From Isoetes taiwanensis (taxonomy: Eukaryota > Streptophyta > Lycopodiopsida > Isoetales > Isoetaceae), in the NCBI GenBank assembly GCA_021234155.1, contig JAJEKV010000078.1, positions 4,621,225 to 4,685,224 on the forward strand: 64,000 bases of DNA, given 5' to 3'. How positions within the stretch are numbered: position 1 is the stretch's first letter; each line of letters opens with the position of its first letter. This document shows positions 1-11,480 of the stretch, one piece after another. The notes under the pieces are model-generated. The model was not told the origin of the DNA and searched no databases. It saw only the letters and a program-made list of their open reading frames with translations. The position numbers were made by a program, and so were the translations under genes.

Positions 1-95
1 GCTTTTATCTTTGACAGGACCCCAATTAACAGTGGCTAGTATCTTTTCGAAAAACACTTCAAGGAAATCCCTGGACTGGTCATCATTGATGAAAC

Positions 96-674
96 TTAGA
101 CATCTTCTTGATGTTTCAGGGCTTCTCTACCAATGTACCCTCCAACATGAAGTTCACAGCAAGTGGTATCAAGGGGTTCAAAAGCCTCAACAAGATAGCT
201 AGCTAGATTGATTGCAAACCCATGTTTATTCAAGGGCCCCTTTTCTTTTGTCAGCAATTCCAGAATGATGTCTTTTCGGTAAAGGTCAGGAACATCAAAT
301 TCCTGGCATTCATTCACTTCATCCTCATCATCTACTTTGTAGAACACATTTTTTAAGCTGGTTTCATCCAAAAGAAAACACTGCCATGCACCTTTATTTG
401 ATGTCCCTTTGCTCTTAGCTACCTCATAGTCATCATCTGGCACAAGGGATATCATTATGAAGATTATACAAGCGCTTTTAAACTGCATCTTCAAATCAGT
501 ATCCTTTGTCTCAAAGAGAAGAGAACCTTCCCTAACGATATTTAGGCATTCCAAGTCGTATGAAGCCATCAAAGCATGCATTCTATCTATTGCTGGCGGG
601 CATGACAGAGTTGTTCCACGTAAGGGCTGCACGAATAAGAAAATCATATCATCCAAAACACGCAGGGCAGACAA
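96..674 (-). CDS. Unrecognised 192-aa ORF, probably the 3' exon of a larger gene
   Basis: I do not recognise this protein. The frame is open for 192 codons on the minus strand, long for this AT-rich DNA, and has balanced protein-like composition. An acidic stretch (DDEDEVNE) lies near residue 120, and the C-terminal third is Cys/Gly-containing (TTCCELHVGG) before the stop at 96. The first methionine may lie inside the exon, because no convincing initiation context or signal peptide is seen and upstream (above 674) an intron is possible. It could be the terminal exon of a multi-exon plant gene or a gene fragment. No neighbour helps assign a role. Being coding is moderately likely; function is unknown. 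Confidence 0.42.
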   Translation of the reverse strand: MSALRVLDDMIFLFVQPLRGTTLSCPPAIDRMHALMASYDLECLNIVREGSLLFETKDTDLKMQFKSACIIFIMISLVPDDDYEVAKSKGTSNKGAWQCFLLDETSLKNVFYKVDDEDEVNECQEFDVPDLYRKDIILELLTKEKGPLNKHGFAINLASYLVEAFEPLDTTCCELHVGGYIGREALKHQEDV

Positions 675-734
675 AAATATACCACTTTTAGATCAAGCCA
701 ACATGATAATCAAGAAAGGACAAATCCACGCGTG

Positions 735-905
735 CCCAATTCGCGGGGCATGTACACATGCCAGCTGAATACAAATTGGCAGCATGAATATATGCCTGGC
801 GCGAATTGGCAATCTTCTGTGTGCCCAATTCGCGCCAGGCGTGTACTCATGCTAATAATTCACGCCAGACGCGAATTGGCAGCATGAATACACGTCTGAC
901 CTAGT
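735..905. repeat. Cluster of imperfect copies of the AATTCRCGCC palindrome
   Basis: Several copies of a short palindromic motif sit together. TGCCTGGCGCGAATTGGCA at 793-811 pairs with CCAATTCGCGCCAGGC at 825-840 to make a hairpin, and AATTCACGCCAGACGCGAATT follows at about 857-877. Each is flanked by similar AGCATGAATA text. The same motif forms the array at 14397-14774. Confidence 0.7.
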
Positions 906-999
906 CTATTGCTGTTATTCCTACTTGATATATCTAAATGCCACCTAATATACTAACCTTTTATAAAGGAAGACTTTGCCCATTTCATGTTGCACTAAT

Positions 1000-2002
1000 C
1001 TCTGCGAGGTCCTCTGTAGACGTATGGGGGCTTAGAAAGCGACACCTCTTGTGGTTGTAATGAAGCAGATACATGATTTGTCCTGTTTGCTTAGCCTGGT
1101 TGGAGAGAGATCGTTGTGCTTCAATAGAATGCTGTCCATCAATAATAAGAAAGCATACATTTGGGTTCTCTACTGTAAGCTCCTCCAGCGTTGTCCACTA
1201 GAGTGGAGCATCCTTTTTTCCTATCCCAAGGAAGCACTTCTGCGGGCATGGGGACTTGGCCTAGATTCCTCACCATCCCACTCAAGATTTATCTTGCATG
1301 CTCAGGATAATGCCTCCTGCTAACAAATGTTGACTTATGTGATCTCACCAAGCGGTCAACATGGATGGGATGTGTAAAAGATTGGCCAAGTGGGTAGTTG
1401 TCTGCATACTTGACTAACCTACTCATTGTCTCCAGCTACAAATTCGTACATCCCTGATATCATTTTGATGCTTCAAGTCTTCCAGGCAATAACTTGGAGA
1501 AGGTCCTCGCAAAGCTCTCCTCACTGCAGACACCCTTCACTTATAGACACTGGAGTGAGAGCAATATTTTGAGGCCATCCATACTTGAAACATGACTCAG
1601 CACTCACATCCTTCTTTATCAGACAATCTTTGAAAGTTGTTGCCCTGACATGTGTAAATCTGACGAGATCTTTCTTGTCCACTAAGAGTTGACAATGTAT
1701 GTCATCTGCTCCTCACAAACGATAAGAATACCTTGTTTCTTCATGAGATTGGTCTCTTTCTTCCTGGAGTGTAATACAAGATCCACCTTACCATCCATCA
1801 ACATACCACTCTGCACTATCATCCATCTTCTCCTCGGGGCATCGAGGATCTGTGTCTGCTCTGATAATGGATCCGCTATCATCCATCGATAATGCATAGG
1901 GTACTGCATCCTCGTTAGGCTTTCCTTCTTCTGTGAGCTTGAGGTCGCAGGAGCATCTTCCGAGCCTCTTTCTTTCTTAGGATGAGGTGTAGCAACTACC
2001 AA
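1000..2002 (-). pseudogene. Decayed coding remnant with a FLIIDGQHSIEA motif
   Basis: Minus-strand translation gives protein-like stretches separated by stops. A 106-codon open segment at 1682-2002 includes RRRWMIVQSGMLMDGKVDLVL. Around 1060-1180 another stretch reads TTLEELTVENPNVCFLIIDG followed by QHSIEAQRSLSNQAKQTGQ. A hydrophobic strand ending in DGQHS resembles DGQH-type motifs in some mobile-element proteins, but I cannot name the family. Multiple in-frame stops make it a pseudogene. The region from 1323 to 1682 holds only short fragments of the same type. Confidence 0.38.
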
Positions 2003-2089
2003 TCGGTTTTGCCTTTTCTTCCCTGCAAAGGAGGGTGCAATATATACTTAGCGCGATTTCGAGTGGTCTACCATTCCAACCAGACTAGA

Positions 2090-2400
2090 CTGTAAAGAAT
2101 GGCATACAGTCGCCAATTATAGATAGACTAATCACATGTATGACAAAAGAGCAAAGGCTTAACAATCACTCATAGGCAGGCTAATTAAACATGGGCAGAA
2201 TAATTTACTCACTGCCAAACAAATTATAGACAGAACAGTTAATCACGGGCAGGACAATTAATCACAGGAAGGACAATTATGCAAAGACAGATTTAACTCA
2301 CTGCCAGAGAAATGATAGACATAACAATTAGGCCGGGCAGAAGATTTATTGACAGAAAATAAAGAACAAACACTGTACAATAAACAGACCAATGAACAGA
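2090..2400. repeat. Degenerate short-unit tandem region
   Basis: Phrases such as GGGCAGGACAATTAATCACA, GACAGAACAGTTAATCACGG and CTCACTGCCA recur with changes about every 20-60 bases. This looks like an old minisatellite or short duplications. No coding signal. Confidence 0.4.
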
Positions 2401-2766
2401 ACCCTAAACACTAAACAAAGAATCGAACAATGAATGAATGACATACAGAATGATGAAGAATACTGACCTTGAGCGGCTTCTTTATGGCTAGACCAGAGTT
2501 CGGAGAAGCACAACCTTTGGGCGGCATTTTCGCGACAATCGGAGTTCTTGAATTCTTGAGCGCCTCGACGATCTTAAGTTCTTGAGCACCACGGAGCAAG
2601 TCTGCAATCAAAAAGCAAGAAATAAAATTCAAAAACTTATATAGATTTCCATAAGCAGTCAACGGTCGGGTTTGGTTAGCCAATTCGACTTTGGATCGAC
2701 GAGTTTCATTTGAATCGACTTTAGATCGACGGTCCAATAGATGGGAGCTGTGATGATTAACTATCA

Positions 2767-2870
2767 GGTTTGGAGCGTGTGATTTGGTTTCGTCCAAATC
2801 ATCGTGGCCTTTTCGGTTAGGCTGCATGGCTACCACTCCAGAGGTAGTGGGTTCGAGTCCTGTCCAGACC
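2767..2870 (+). other. tRNA-like segment with a pol III B-box, possible SINE head
   Basis: GGTTCGAGTCC at 2850-2860 matches the pol III B-box consensus. A small hairpin (CTACC...GGTAG) precedes it, and CCAGACC (2864-2870) can pair with GGTTTGG (2767-2773) as an acceptor-like stem. The A-box is poor (TGGCCTTTTCGG) and the 104-nt span does not fold as a normal tRNA. Hence a tRNA-derived repeat is more likely than a tRNA gene. Confidence 0.3.
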
Positions 2871-3236
2871 CTTAAATGTGACAGTAGCGGTTATTTAGAT
2901 TTTGCGGATCGACTTCATATCGACGCTCAGAAATCTTACGATTGCACCTAATAGTCGACATGCAATTGGACTGACAGTTAATGGTTCAAGGGCCGCCGTA
3001 TTATGAAATCCAAAATTAGATTCCACTCAGCCGCTAAAAAATTAACGGATAATTTGAAACTGCCACCTAATCTTACCGTCTGCCTTTCTTGCCATTTGAA
3101 AGCCCATACCAGGAAATCAAAAGACGTCAGAAGAACTGGAAATATGCCTGCGCCTGAACGATGTCGAGCGCCTTCATGTAAGTTCATCTACTCTTTTGGA
3201 TTGCCCGCTGCAATTTAATCCCATAATCTTACGAGA

Positions 3237-3488
3237 TTGAACAGCGTCGGAGAGGAATGTTACGTGCTGACGACGAATTTGAAGAGGATGATGGGGAATT
3301 GCAAGATAGAATCAATCGATCCGGAAGCAGTATGCCATGGAGTTCCTCTGGGAAGTGATCATGTGAAGATCCGAGTTACCAGTTGTCATTTCAATGATGA
3401 AGCATTACCCAGAAGGCATCCTGATGGAGACACAGTAGGAGAAAGCATCGGAACCTTTGTTGCATGGCCAGTAATTCGCTTAAAAAAG
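3237..3488 (+). pseudogene. DUF8039-like exon of a CACTA-type transposon gene (fragment)
   Basis: The frame encodes about 84 residues. The segment CHGVPLGSDHVKIRVTSC, then LPRRHPDGDTVGESIGTF and VAWPVIRLKK, resembles the domain found in proteins of plant En/Spm (CACTA) elements: a (V/C)HGVPLG start, a pair of strands, a TVG turn and a FVAWP ending. The exon ends in a good donor, AAAAAG|GTAAGAGT at 3488/3489. I found no transposase, no CACTA termini and no continuing exon nearby, so this is a fragment. Family assignment rests on motif memory; the fold is likely, the exact family less so. Confidence 0.48.
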
Positions 3489-3597
3489 GTAAGAGTTTCA
3501 TTTTTTCGAAAGAAATAGAGGAAGATGCATCAGAAGAAATCGATTGAGTACATATACTAAGATGCTCAAGCTGATTCTGTCATATGTATAAAATTAA

Positions 3598-3664
3598 TAA
3601 GCCTGCAGACCAGACCATTTAGTCAAAATTTCAAAACTATAAGGCTTGCAGACCAGACCATTCA
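3598..3664. repeat. Two direct copies of a 21-bp word
   Basis: TGCAGACCAGACCATT occurs in two copies about 42 bases apart, with AAGCC or AAGGCT before each and TTAG or TCAG after each. A short local duplication. Confidence 0.6.
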
Positions 3665-3734
3665 GGAATTTACAAAACAGTAGACACTCTTTACATTTTT
3701 TTACGTAGATCTGTGTGTTATTCCTCAGTAGTAT

Positions 3735-3832
3735 CAAATGCTGGCACAGGAGAAGCTGGCACAGCAGAAGTAGAAACAAGAGAAGCTGGCACAGTAGAGG
3801 TTGGAACAAGAAAAGCTGGCACAGAAGAATCT
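3735..3832. repeat. Minisatellite based on an AGAAGCTGGCACAG unit
   Basis: GCTGGCACAG recurs at about 18-36 base spacing with GAAG/GTAG and AACAAGA linkers. In the plus frame it would read as an AGT-E-(A/V) repeat peptide inside a 62-codon ORF (3713-3901). The minus frame gives only Leu/Cys repeats. Treated as a tandem repeat, not a gene. Confidence 0.6.
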
Positions 3833-4545
3833 GACAAATTAGATGGTGTAGCTATTGGGCTATTACCCAAAATAGCTTCGAGCTCTAACAAGGTGACCTA
3901 GCAAATGCACTAATAACCTGTAGTGCAATTGCAGATTCCTATTCTAAAAACTGGAATTTTGGCCTCTTTTGGGGTTTTTTATTGGACAAATTATTCAAAA
4001 TAATAAATTGCAATTTAAAACAAGCATTTTTCAAAACAACCATAAAATATAATGTGTAGTAAAACAAAGTTTACACAATAGAAAAAGATATAAAAAAAAA
4101 AGGTTAGATATATTTTTCAACTCAAGTAAAATTATACTTTTAAAAAGTGCAAATATCATGTCTCACTCATAGAAACTTAATAGTTTAAGAGGAACCTCTT
4201 CATGGACAAAGGTTCTTCGTCATCTTTTTCAACATCTACAACGATGCAAGAATTAGCAAGAATAGGTTCTTGCTCCACTGGTTCCTCTTCTCATCAAGAG
4301 GAATCAAGGTCGTAAAACCTGCAAGATTAATGTACATTCCTTGTCAATGGCAGTTGAACCCCACATCTTGTTGGCTTGTAGTACCATCAACACCAAGTTC
4401 TTGGTTCTCATGAGACATACTCTGCAAAGAACTAATAATGGAAGTCACGAAGTCCTTTATCAAGATGGACATGCTGCAGTTGTCATAGAACAAAACCTGG
4501 CATTGACTCTCCAATCTCCTGGTTGGCATTCAGTGAAAGCGCCAT

Positions 4546-4602
4546 GGATTTTGATGGAATGCCTTAATATACTCGGATTTTGATGGAATGCCTTAATATA
4601 CC
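4546..4602. repeat. 29-bp tandem duplication
   Basis: GGATTTTGATGGAATGCCTT is repeated head to tail, starting at 4546 and 4575, followed by a partial third CTTAATAT. Confidence 0.75.
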
Positions 4603-4964
4603 TTAATATGCCATGCATTCTCCATGGTTGACAATCTCTTGCAATTGTTGCCTTGCTAGAGCATGGTGCACCGAATTCTCTATGTAAATGCATCATTGAC
4701 TTGCTTTATCTGCACTTGAGCCATTACTAGTATATAACATGTACAACATACATCCCGTCAAGCTTTAATTGCATCTACGTCACCACCACTATCTCCTACA
4801 TATAAAATTATGTTAGCATGTCAGCAGTGTGAAAAATGTGACGTGGCTTGAGGAAAAAATGCATGTGGAGTGTGACGTGGCTCAGAAAAATGTGAGGTGG
4901 ACGTATGGAAAAAATCCAAGTGGCTTTGGGAGTGCTGAATGGAAGGGGGGGACAGAAGCATGGT

Positions 4965-5290
4965 CTAACGCCCAGATTCCACCAGTCCGACAGATTGCAA
5001 CCTTGCTTGCAACAAATACCAGCTTCTTGGAATCAAAGTGCGGGAATAAGCATTCCACATAAGTGGTGATAGTTTTGTAATTGAAGCTTTCTTGAGCTTA
5101 GCTGTCATCTTTTCGTGCATCTGCCAGCCATCTGCCGGGTAACATTCCCCGTCACAAAAAATCCTAGTAACTGACTCCACCTCAGGAATTTCCACCCTGC
5201 AGTGGAATCCCAACAACCGCGTCAATTGCTGAGCAAAGCTGAAAGGACCATGTCCAAACTCTGCTGTGAAATTGAGAGGTAAGGTTTGCT
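4965..5290 (-). other. Unassigned coding-like segment
   Basis: On the minus strand an open frame continues upstream of the nominal start at 5225. It reads LNFTAEFGHGPFSFAQQL then LLGFHCRVEIPEVESVTRIF and CDGECYPADGWQMHEKM. The composition is protein-like, but I do not recognise a family. It ends near the stop at 4965. It may be an isolated exon of a degenerate gene. Confidence 0.3.
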
Positions 5291-5299
5291 GCAGAATTC

Positions 5300-7150
5300 A
5301 AAGATAATTGAGGGGATCAGTGCTGAAAATGACTTAATTCGGGTTTATTGACTCAAACTGCTTCGAATACAGAGTGCTCAACTAGGCCTAAATAGGAACA
5401 AAGCATGGCTTTTGTGAGCGAATTCACCGAATGCAACCTCTTTTATATACCATTTGATTGATTTCGAACTTCCGGACAGGGTCAAACATCTCAGACTGGG
5501 AATATGGCAGTCAAAAAAACTTGAGTCCATCGATTTGCAAAAAATCGATGAAGGCAGACACTTGCAAGTAGTCCCGCTATAAAATTTGGCGTGTTTTTTT
5601 GACAGGTTTTGCACTGGATGTTTATCTCCAAATAGTTTGATTGAGTATTACATGTTAGCCCATTTAATTTTGCTCAAATTTGGTAATCGTTCTCTTATTA
5701 CCGTGTCCTGCCCTTCGTCGCACACCATTTTGGCACTGTTTCATCTGAGCTCCAGCAAACATTTGCCTTTCTACAGCATTCTGTGGAAAATCCAGGTACA
5801 TGCTTACTGAAACCATGTTTATGTGAATTATCTCTGATTTTGGAGATTTAAGAATGCATATGCTATAATTGAAGCCTTTAGAACTAGACGACTGAGAAAG
5901 CTCTGTAATCCTAAGCGTACGAAGGCTGTTCCTGCTTCATGAAGTTTACAGATCTTGAGATGCAATCTACTAATTCTTTCTGAGCACTAGCCAAGCGCCG
6001 CTTAAAACGGCTTTATCAATTGGATTGAAGTTTATTAGAGTCTGGATCATAGCTCTTTTAAAAAATCCGACTCCCTCTGGCTTGGGCAAGATACCTGCTC
6101 ATATACGCTGTTTAAAAAACAGAGCTTACGCTTTCAGATTCCAAAAAGGATGGGGAAATTTTCAGGAAAATTCTCAGGAAGATGACAATACAGAAGTCTG
6201 TCTGAATATCTCGAAACAATGCAACCCCAAAGAGATGGAATCCTTTATTCCAGTGGCTTTGTTCCAGTGGGAGTTAGCTCCGAAGGTAAAAGGTAAAATA
6301 ATATTGTGGTATCTGGCCTAGCAATGGAACGCAATTTCTATAGCAATACTATTTTTAACCTGTGCTAGTACAAAATGACCCCTCCAAAGAGATTGTCTTC
6401 CGTCATTCCAGTACTTTTTTCTGGCTTCTAATTTTAGCATAACATGAATAAAGTGTACATATTTATTCAACACTAGACAACGATTGTTGAGTTTAATCTA
6501 CTTTTTTCCAGCTTCATACTCAAAATCCAGAACTATGCCACAATGGTTTTAATTCACATGGCAATAGTAACAATATGCTGAACATATATTTTGCAGATTT
6601 GTATTGTCTAATAATCTCGACCTTAGAGTTCATCTCTCATGTTTATTCTTGAATACAACAATAATACAATTTCACAAATAACACCATTATCAAACCTACA
6701 ATATATTAAAACCTAATCTATTAAAATCATTTACCATCTAACAAATGCGCCAGCAACGCCGCCGCGTGCCTGTCTTGTATAACATATAGAGCGTACACCC
6801 CTTCAAAAGTAAAGGAAAGTGCAAAGGACAAATTTTTTAATGTTCTGGTTGTTGCTTATGTACATCATGTTGAGTTTTGTAACTTAAATATTTTTTGCGT
6901 AATCAAGGTGGCTCATGTTTTTGTGTTGCCCCTAGTGGGGCAAACCCTTGTTTGTATGGGGTTGTGGCATATCCTGAGTATATGCTGGAATATACTCAGA
7001 ATATGTTGATGACTACTAAAAACCGCTTGTACCTTGTAAACTGGCGGTCATTTGCGTTCTAAATGGAGGATGGTCTAACCGCTTAACTGGATGGCAGATA
7101 GAAGCTTGAATTTGATGAATAAGGTTGGATCATCATGTCTTTGTTCTATT
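5300..7150. other. No supported gene
   Basis: Only short scattered ORFs, AT-rich DNA and no repeat structure I could define. A 98-codon plus ORF at 6025-6321 has low-complexity composition and no recognisable motif. Confidence 0.4.
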
Positions 7151-7151
7151 C

Positions 7152-7226
7152 CGGGACAAGGGCAAGAATGGGCATCCGGGACAAGGGCAAGAAAGGGCAA
7201 GGATGGACATTAGGGACAAGGGCAAG
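7152..7226. repeat. Minisatellite with GGGACAAGGGCAAG unit
   Basis: Three copies of GGGACAAGGGCAAG with variable AATGGGCATCC-type spacers lie just upstream of the APO-domain exon. Confidence 0.7.
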
Positions 7227-7296
7227 TCTATTTGGCTTTTTTTTTTTCTTATAGAGGAATGGTCGAGCGGATATAAACCGTAATACCCTAAATTTT

Positions 7297-7701
7297 GTGC
7301 GTCTTATCTTGTTTTTGTTTTGGGCATGGCATGCAATGAGGATGTTTGTTAAGAAATTAATGAAAAGATATCCTGTCTGGACTTGTGGCTATTGCCCAGA
7401 AGTCCAGGTTGGACCAAGAGGCCACAAGGCTCAACTTTGTGGGGCATTTAAATATCAATGGAGAAATGGGCAACATGGTTGGCATGAAGCAACTCTAGAT
7501 GAAGTAGTGCCACGTAAATTTGTTTGGCATGTTCGGGATGGTGCTCCATTAGTTAATGAGTTAAGGAAGTACTATGGACAAGCTCCTGCAGTTGTTGAGC
7601 TTTGTATTAAAGCAGGAACAGAAGACCCAGGTCTGTGGAAGCCATTCATGAGGTTACATGTTGCAATCCCAGATATTGAAGAACTTGACCTGGTTGTTTG
7701 A
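7297..7701 (+). pseudogene. APO-type organelle RNA-binding domain, single C-terminal domain (gene fragment)
   Basis: The 134-codon frame carries a near complete APO domain. A Cys-x2-Cys pair (C30, C33), VGPRGHK with H43, and C48 form the metal-ligand set seen in APO proteins. They are followed by RNGQHGWHEATLDEVVP, a FVWHVRD strand, LRKYYGQAPAVVELCIKAG, and a terminal MRLHVAIPDIEELDLVV. Known APO proteins have two such domains after a transit peptide, and APO1 promotes splicing of chloroplast introns; this segment matches the second domain and C-terminus. The first domain and targeting peptide are not visible upstream. Residues 1-16 are probably intron or foreign sequence read through, because homology seems to begin at FVKKL. 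AATAAA lies near 7720, just after the stop. It may be the last exon of a gene whose other exons I missed, but a stranded fragment is more likely. Confidence 0.68.
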
Positions 7702-7704
7702 TTG

Positions 7705-9740
7705 GTAAAGTTTTTCAATAATAAATTATTCTTGATTCATCTTGATGGTTTATCCATTGGATTTTTCTTTTGCATACTAGCTCATCTTGATGCAACGGGG
7801 ATGCAACATAAGGCGTCCCTAGTCATCTAGCCAAGTTTCCAGAGCATAAAGGAAAGAAGAATGCACATGTAGTTGGTACGGGAGCATGATTCAGTATTAC
7901 AATGAGCCTCATTTTCTAAGCTCTAAAAGGATGCTTTTAACATGGCAATGACAAAGGGCATGGTCACTCTACACATCGACAAGTAGTCAAAATGCATCAT
8001 GAGCACAAAAGGTAACAAAGATAGGAGCAATGCATTTTGAGTATAGCGGATGCAAATGCCTCATTACATTCTTTAACATTTAACAGTTTTGCGGCAAAGA
8101 TGTCACCGAGAACCCTTTTTCCTTTTTTTTTTTTGGGGAATTTTTCTCCTAACCATAGATGCAAAAGTTACCTCTATCGGACCTCCAAAATGTGATCTCA
8201 AAACAAACATCCGCAAACCGCAGAACTAAATCTCAAACAAGATTTCTATACTCGAACCGGATCTTTGTTTGTGCGGATTTTAGAGGGCACCGTGTAAAGT
8301 GGATGTTCTTGAGATCAATTGCCTCATGTTTTCGCCATTGTTATAATCTGCAGTTATTTTGCGTGATCCGGCCTACAAAGATGTACGCATCACAATATTT
8401 CTTATTGCAACTAGAGTTTGCTACTATTTTGCGGTTTGTAAGAGGCTCGATCCCTTTGGTTGGCCACTTCAACTATTGGACGTCCGTTCCATGCCTTAAG
8501 CTCCATCCACCATTTTGATTTGCGTGCATCGACATGTGAGCTCAGTCCATTTCCATTTCCATATGCAAAGATCCGATTCAAGTCTAGGTTATGAATAAGC
8601 CAATTGGGCCAGGTTAAAATGCTTAATTAATTCCTTGGAAGGATTTTTTTTTCGAGAAAAATACAAGGAAACAATTATGGCAAGTATTTGGACCACAAGC
8701 AACAAGATTGTGCATCTGTGTTTGAAGGAGCAAGAGAATCTAATGTGACATCTTTGGCGGCCTACGGTCTCCGAAGCTTCGGGGCGAGCGTTGACTATCT
8801 ATTTTTCATAATGGCAAATCAATGATCGGCTTGGTATCCTTACCTCATAAGACACGTTCTTCAAGGAAAAAAATCCTTACCTCATAAGAACTTTATGCAA
8901 GAAACATTAGGCAATTTGTGTTTATCTTCTTCGATATGTTGCGTGCAAGTTTGGTTAAAATAGTTGCACGTTAGCAGATTGAGGAAACCATGGCATGGTG
9001 GTTAGATGGGCCATCAATGGTGCCGACATTGCTCGTTTCGAGATATTCTCAATGCGAAGAGTTCGGACATTCTTATATGTTCGTGAATGTTTACGTACAT
9101 TCAATGCTTCTCTTGACATTTAGGTGCACTTGGCGGTATGTTTCGAATTTAAACTTCATGAGCATAGTTCAAACTGCATTATGTGAACACAAGCTACAAA
9201 AGAAAAAAGTGTTTGTTAGGCGATTTGGACTTAGTCTTCCATGACATCAAGTTGGTTCTGATTAAGAAAAAAGTAATAAATTCCTTTCATATAAGCCCAA
9301 TAGTGCTTAGTTTGTTACTAGACATTTGGATGTTGACATTGAACCATGCCTAAGTGACGTATTCAGTTCTTGCATCTCTCCTTCTTGACTAATTCCATCA
9401 TGGTATCAAAGCCATCCTAAAGTGGTCGAGAGAGTGCATGGCTTGGGGTCGTGGACGTCAGCGGGACTCCCATGGCGGCACAAATGCAGGAGTGCACGGA
9501 GTGCCGTGAGATTCTTTTGGCGGGATTGCCATGATTGTCTCAAGCGAAGTGTTGCGCATGTAATGCCCAAAGAAATACCTTAGTCCTATCTCTCTTTTCT
9601 TGTCACATCCAATTGCCCAAATTGAGACTTTGGAAGGGCCTTGAGCTTCTTTTGAAGTTACAGATCTCAGATTACTTCATTTCTGCCTTGGTATTGAAGC
9701 ATGGCGGCATTCTACTTTTCTTTCACTAAACACAAAGTAA
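7705..9740. other. No supported gene
   Basis: Short ORFs only (for example 8159-8518, 8990-9244) without motifs. TGGTATCAAAGCC near 9403 resembles a tRNA-Met primer-binding site, but no LTR pair was found. Confidence 0.4.
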
Positions 9741-9746
9741 ATATAC

Positions 9747-10068
9747 GGGTAAAAGCATGTTAGGGTGTACCACTTTTGGAACCTGTAAAAGTACATACAC
9801 TAGGTACTTCAGAACTGGGTACTTTCTCATTTTTATTTTCATTAAAACTAGTACAAAAGTCCAAAATAAAAGTCAAGGACGCATTAATATTCAAAGTTAA
9901 GATAAAGATAATGCTACTGGAGACCAAAATATATATAAAAGTTCTAGAGTGTACCTTTTATTGAGATATTACACAAGTACCCAAATTATCAAATCCCGGT
10001 ACCTTTTTAGGTACTTTTTTGGTCACTAAATAATACTTTTTAAGGGACACCCTAACATGCTTTTACCC
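9747..10068. mobile_element. MITE with perfect 22-bp terminal inverted repeats
   Basis: The left end (9747-9768, starting GGGTAAAAGCATG) and the right end (10047-10068, ending CATGCTTTTACCC) are exact reverse complements over 22 bases. Both are flanked by ATAC, a possible 4-bp target duplication. The interior is AT-rich with subterminal GGTACTT/AAGTACC words that partly extend the foldback. There is no ORF of note. The superfamily is not clear. It abuts the start of the NPF pseudogene. Confidence 0.85.
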
Positions 10069-10086
10069 ATACCATAGATTGCTTAC

Positions 10087-11480
10087 ATGCATGCTTGTAA
10101 ACCTGCTGGCACGCCCTATGAGCCAAGTATTAAATTAGTCCTTGACCCTTGCAATGGGTGCAGGAGCCATCAAGCCATGTGTGGCCGCTTTTGGAGCAGT
10201 CGATCACCGATCCAAATGATCCTAAGAAAAAAAAGGTCTTTCGGCTTTTTTCAATTGGTATTATTTTGGGCTTGGCTTAGCAAAGATTGTTATCTATCTT
10301 TGTGATTGTGTATATACTGAGGAGAACATATTTCGGGTTTGGGGTTTTGGCATCCCTGCTATAGCCATGTTGATCTCCTTGATAGTCTTTGTGATTGGAT
10401 CCCTTTATACCGCCATGTGAATTACAATGGAAGCCCTTTTACAAGACTTGCACAAGTCATAGTCGCAGCGTTTTAGCAAAAGAAAATGCAAATCTACCAC
10501 TTGTTCCCGATGTGTTAAACCATTGTGAGCTCATCAAACAAGGAACCGCAAAACTGAAGCATGCGGATCAACTCGTGTCTATATTACTTTCATGTTCTGC
10601 GGATGTATCGGATGTTGCTTAAGTAATGTTGTGTTTAACCTTTGAAGTGTACCATTGAAGTAATGTGTAAGATCTTTGAAGCGTCAGATATGTTGTATGC
10701 ATTTGCAGATTTCTAGACAAGGCAAAGGCGTGGAAAAACAGCTCCCATTTGGGCAACTTGGGTTATATTTCAACTTGCTCATTCTCAAAGAATCTAGTTT
10801 CAGTTGAGGCAAACCGGGACCATGAGCAGGCATCTTGGTTCTCACTTCCAAATTCCCCGTGATCTTTTCATGTATTTGGTGTCATCATACTACTTGCTTG
10901 GGTTCCTCTTTATGATAGAGTTTTCATGCCGCAAGGCGCATAAATTTACGTGCATCGAGCACGAGTCACATTCTTGCAACGTATCGAGGATCGGCTTGTT
11001 TATATCTATCATTGCCATGGTGGTGGCTGGTTTTGTGGACGTAATAGAAGGGAAACCGCAATACATCTTTGGTTTGATAGACCATCCAAAATTCTGATTG
11101 CCCTACTCGCCTTTTGGCTGGTTCCTCAATCTATCTTTGCTTGGACTATTTGAAGCCTTCATAGCAATTGGGCACTATGAATTCTTCTATGATCGGGTTT
11201 CATTGAAAACATGAGCATGGCGGTGCCCCTGTTCTCAAGTGTTGCCGCTATTGGCGTTACATGAGCAAAGATTTTGTTACAATGGTTCATAACACCACCG
11301 CTCATGATGGACATGTGCACTGGCTTGCTGATAATCTCAACAAGGGTCATCTAGACTACTTATATTGGCTTCTTGCAATCCTTTTTGCCATTAACTTTGC
11401 CCTATTTGTTTTTTGTGCTCACTGGTATAGGTATAAACCAGTTGATTTCATATGCCTGCAGATTCTTGTGTAGATGGGAA
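10087..11480 (+). pseudogene. NPF (NRT1/PTR family) transporter pseudogene
   Basis: NPF proteins are 12-helix plasma-membrane or tonoplast transporters for nitrate, peptides and hormones. Landmarks appear in the family's order across all three plus frames. AMGAGAIKPCVAAFGAVD (about 10155) corresponds to the conserved GGIKPC..AFGADQF loop. KKRSFGFFQLV (10235) matches the (K)SFFNWYYF segment. FRVWGFGIPAIAMLISLIVF (10330) is a helix. YRHVNYNGSPFTRLAQVIVA (10410) is the GSPLT..AQV stretch. MSRHLGSHFQIP (10822), FISIIAMVVAGFVDV (11005), WLVPQSIF (11120), IAIGHYEFFYDRVS (11163) and WLADNLNKGHLDYLYWLLA (11323) lead to the usual C-terminus near WYRYK. Frameshifts and stops interrupt it repeatedly and the N-terminal third is missing, cut off near the foldback element at 9747-10068. 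It is non-functional. Confidence 0.8.

Noticed and set aside
4829-5062. 77-codon plus ORF with doubled GTGACGTGGCT
   Set aside because: Short, overlaps a more protein-like minus frame and has no recognisable motif.
9403-9415. TGGTATCAAAGCC as a retrotransposon primer site
   Set aside because: One mismatch to the tRNA-Met site, but no LTR pair or polypurine tract could be found around it.
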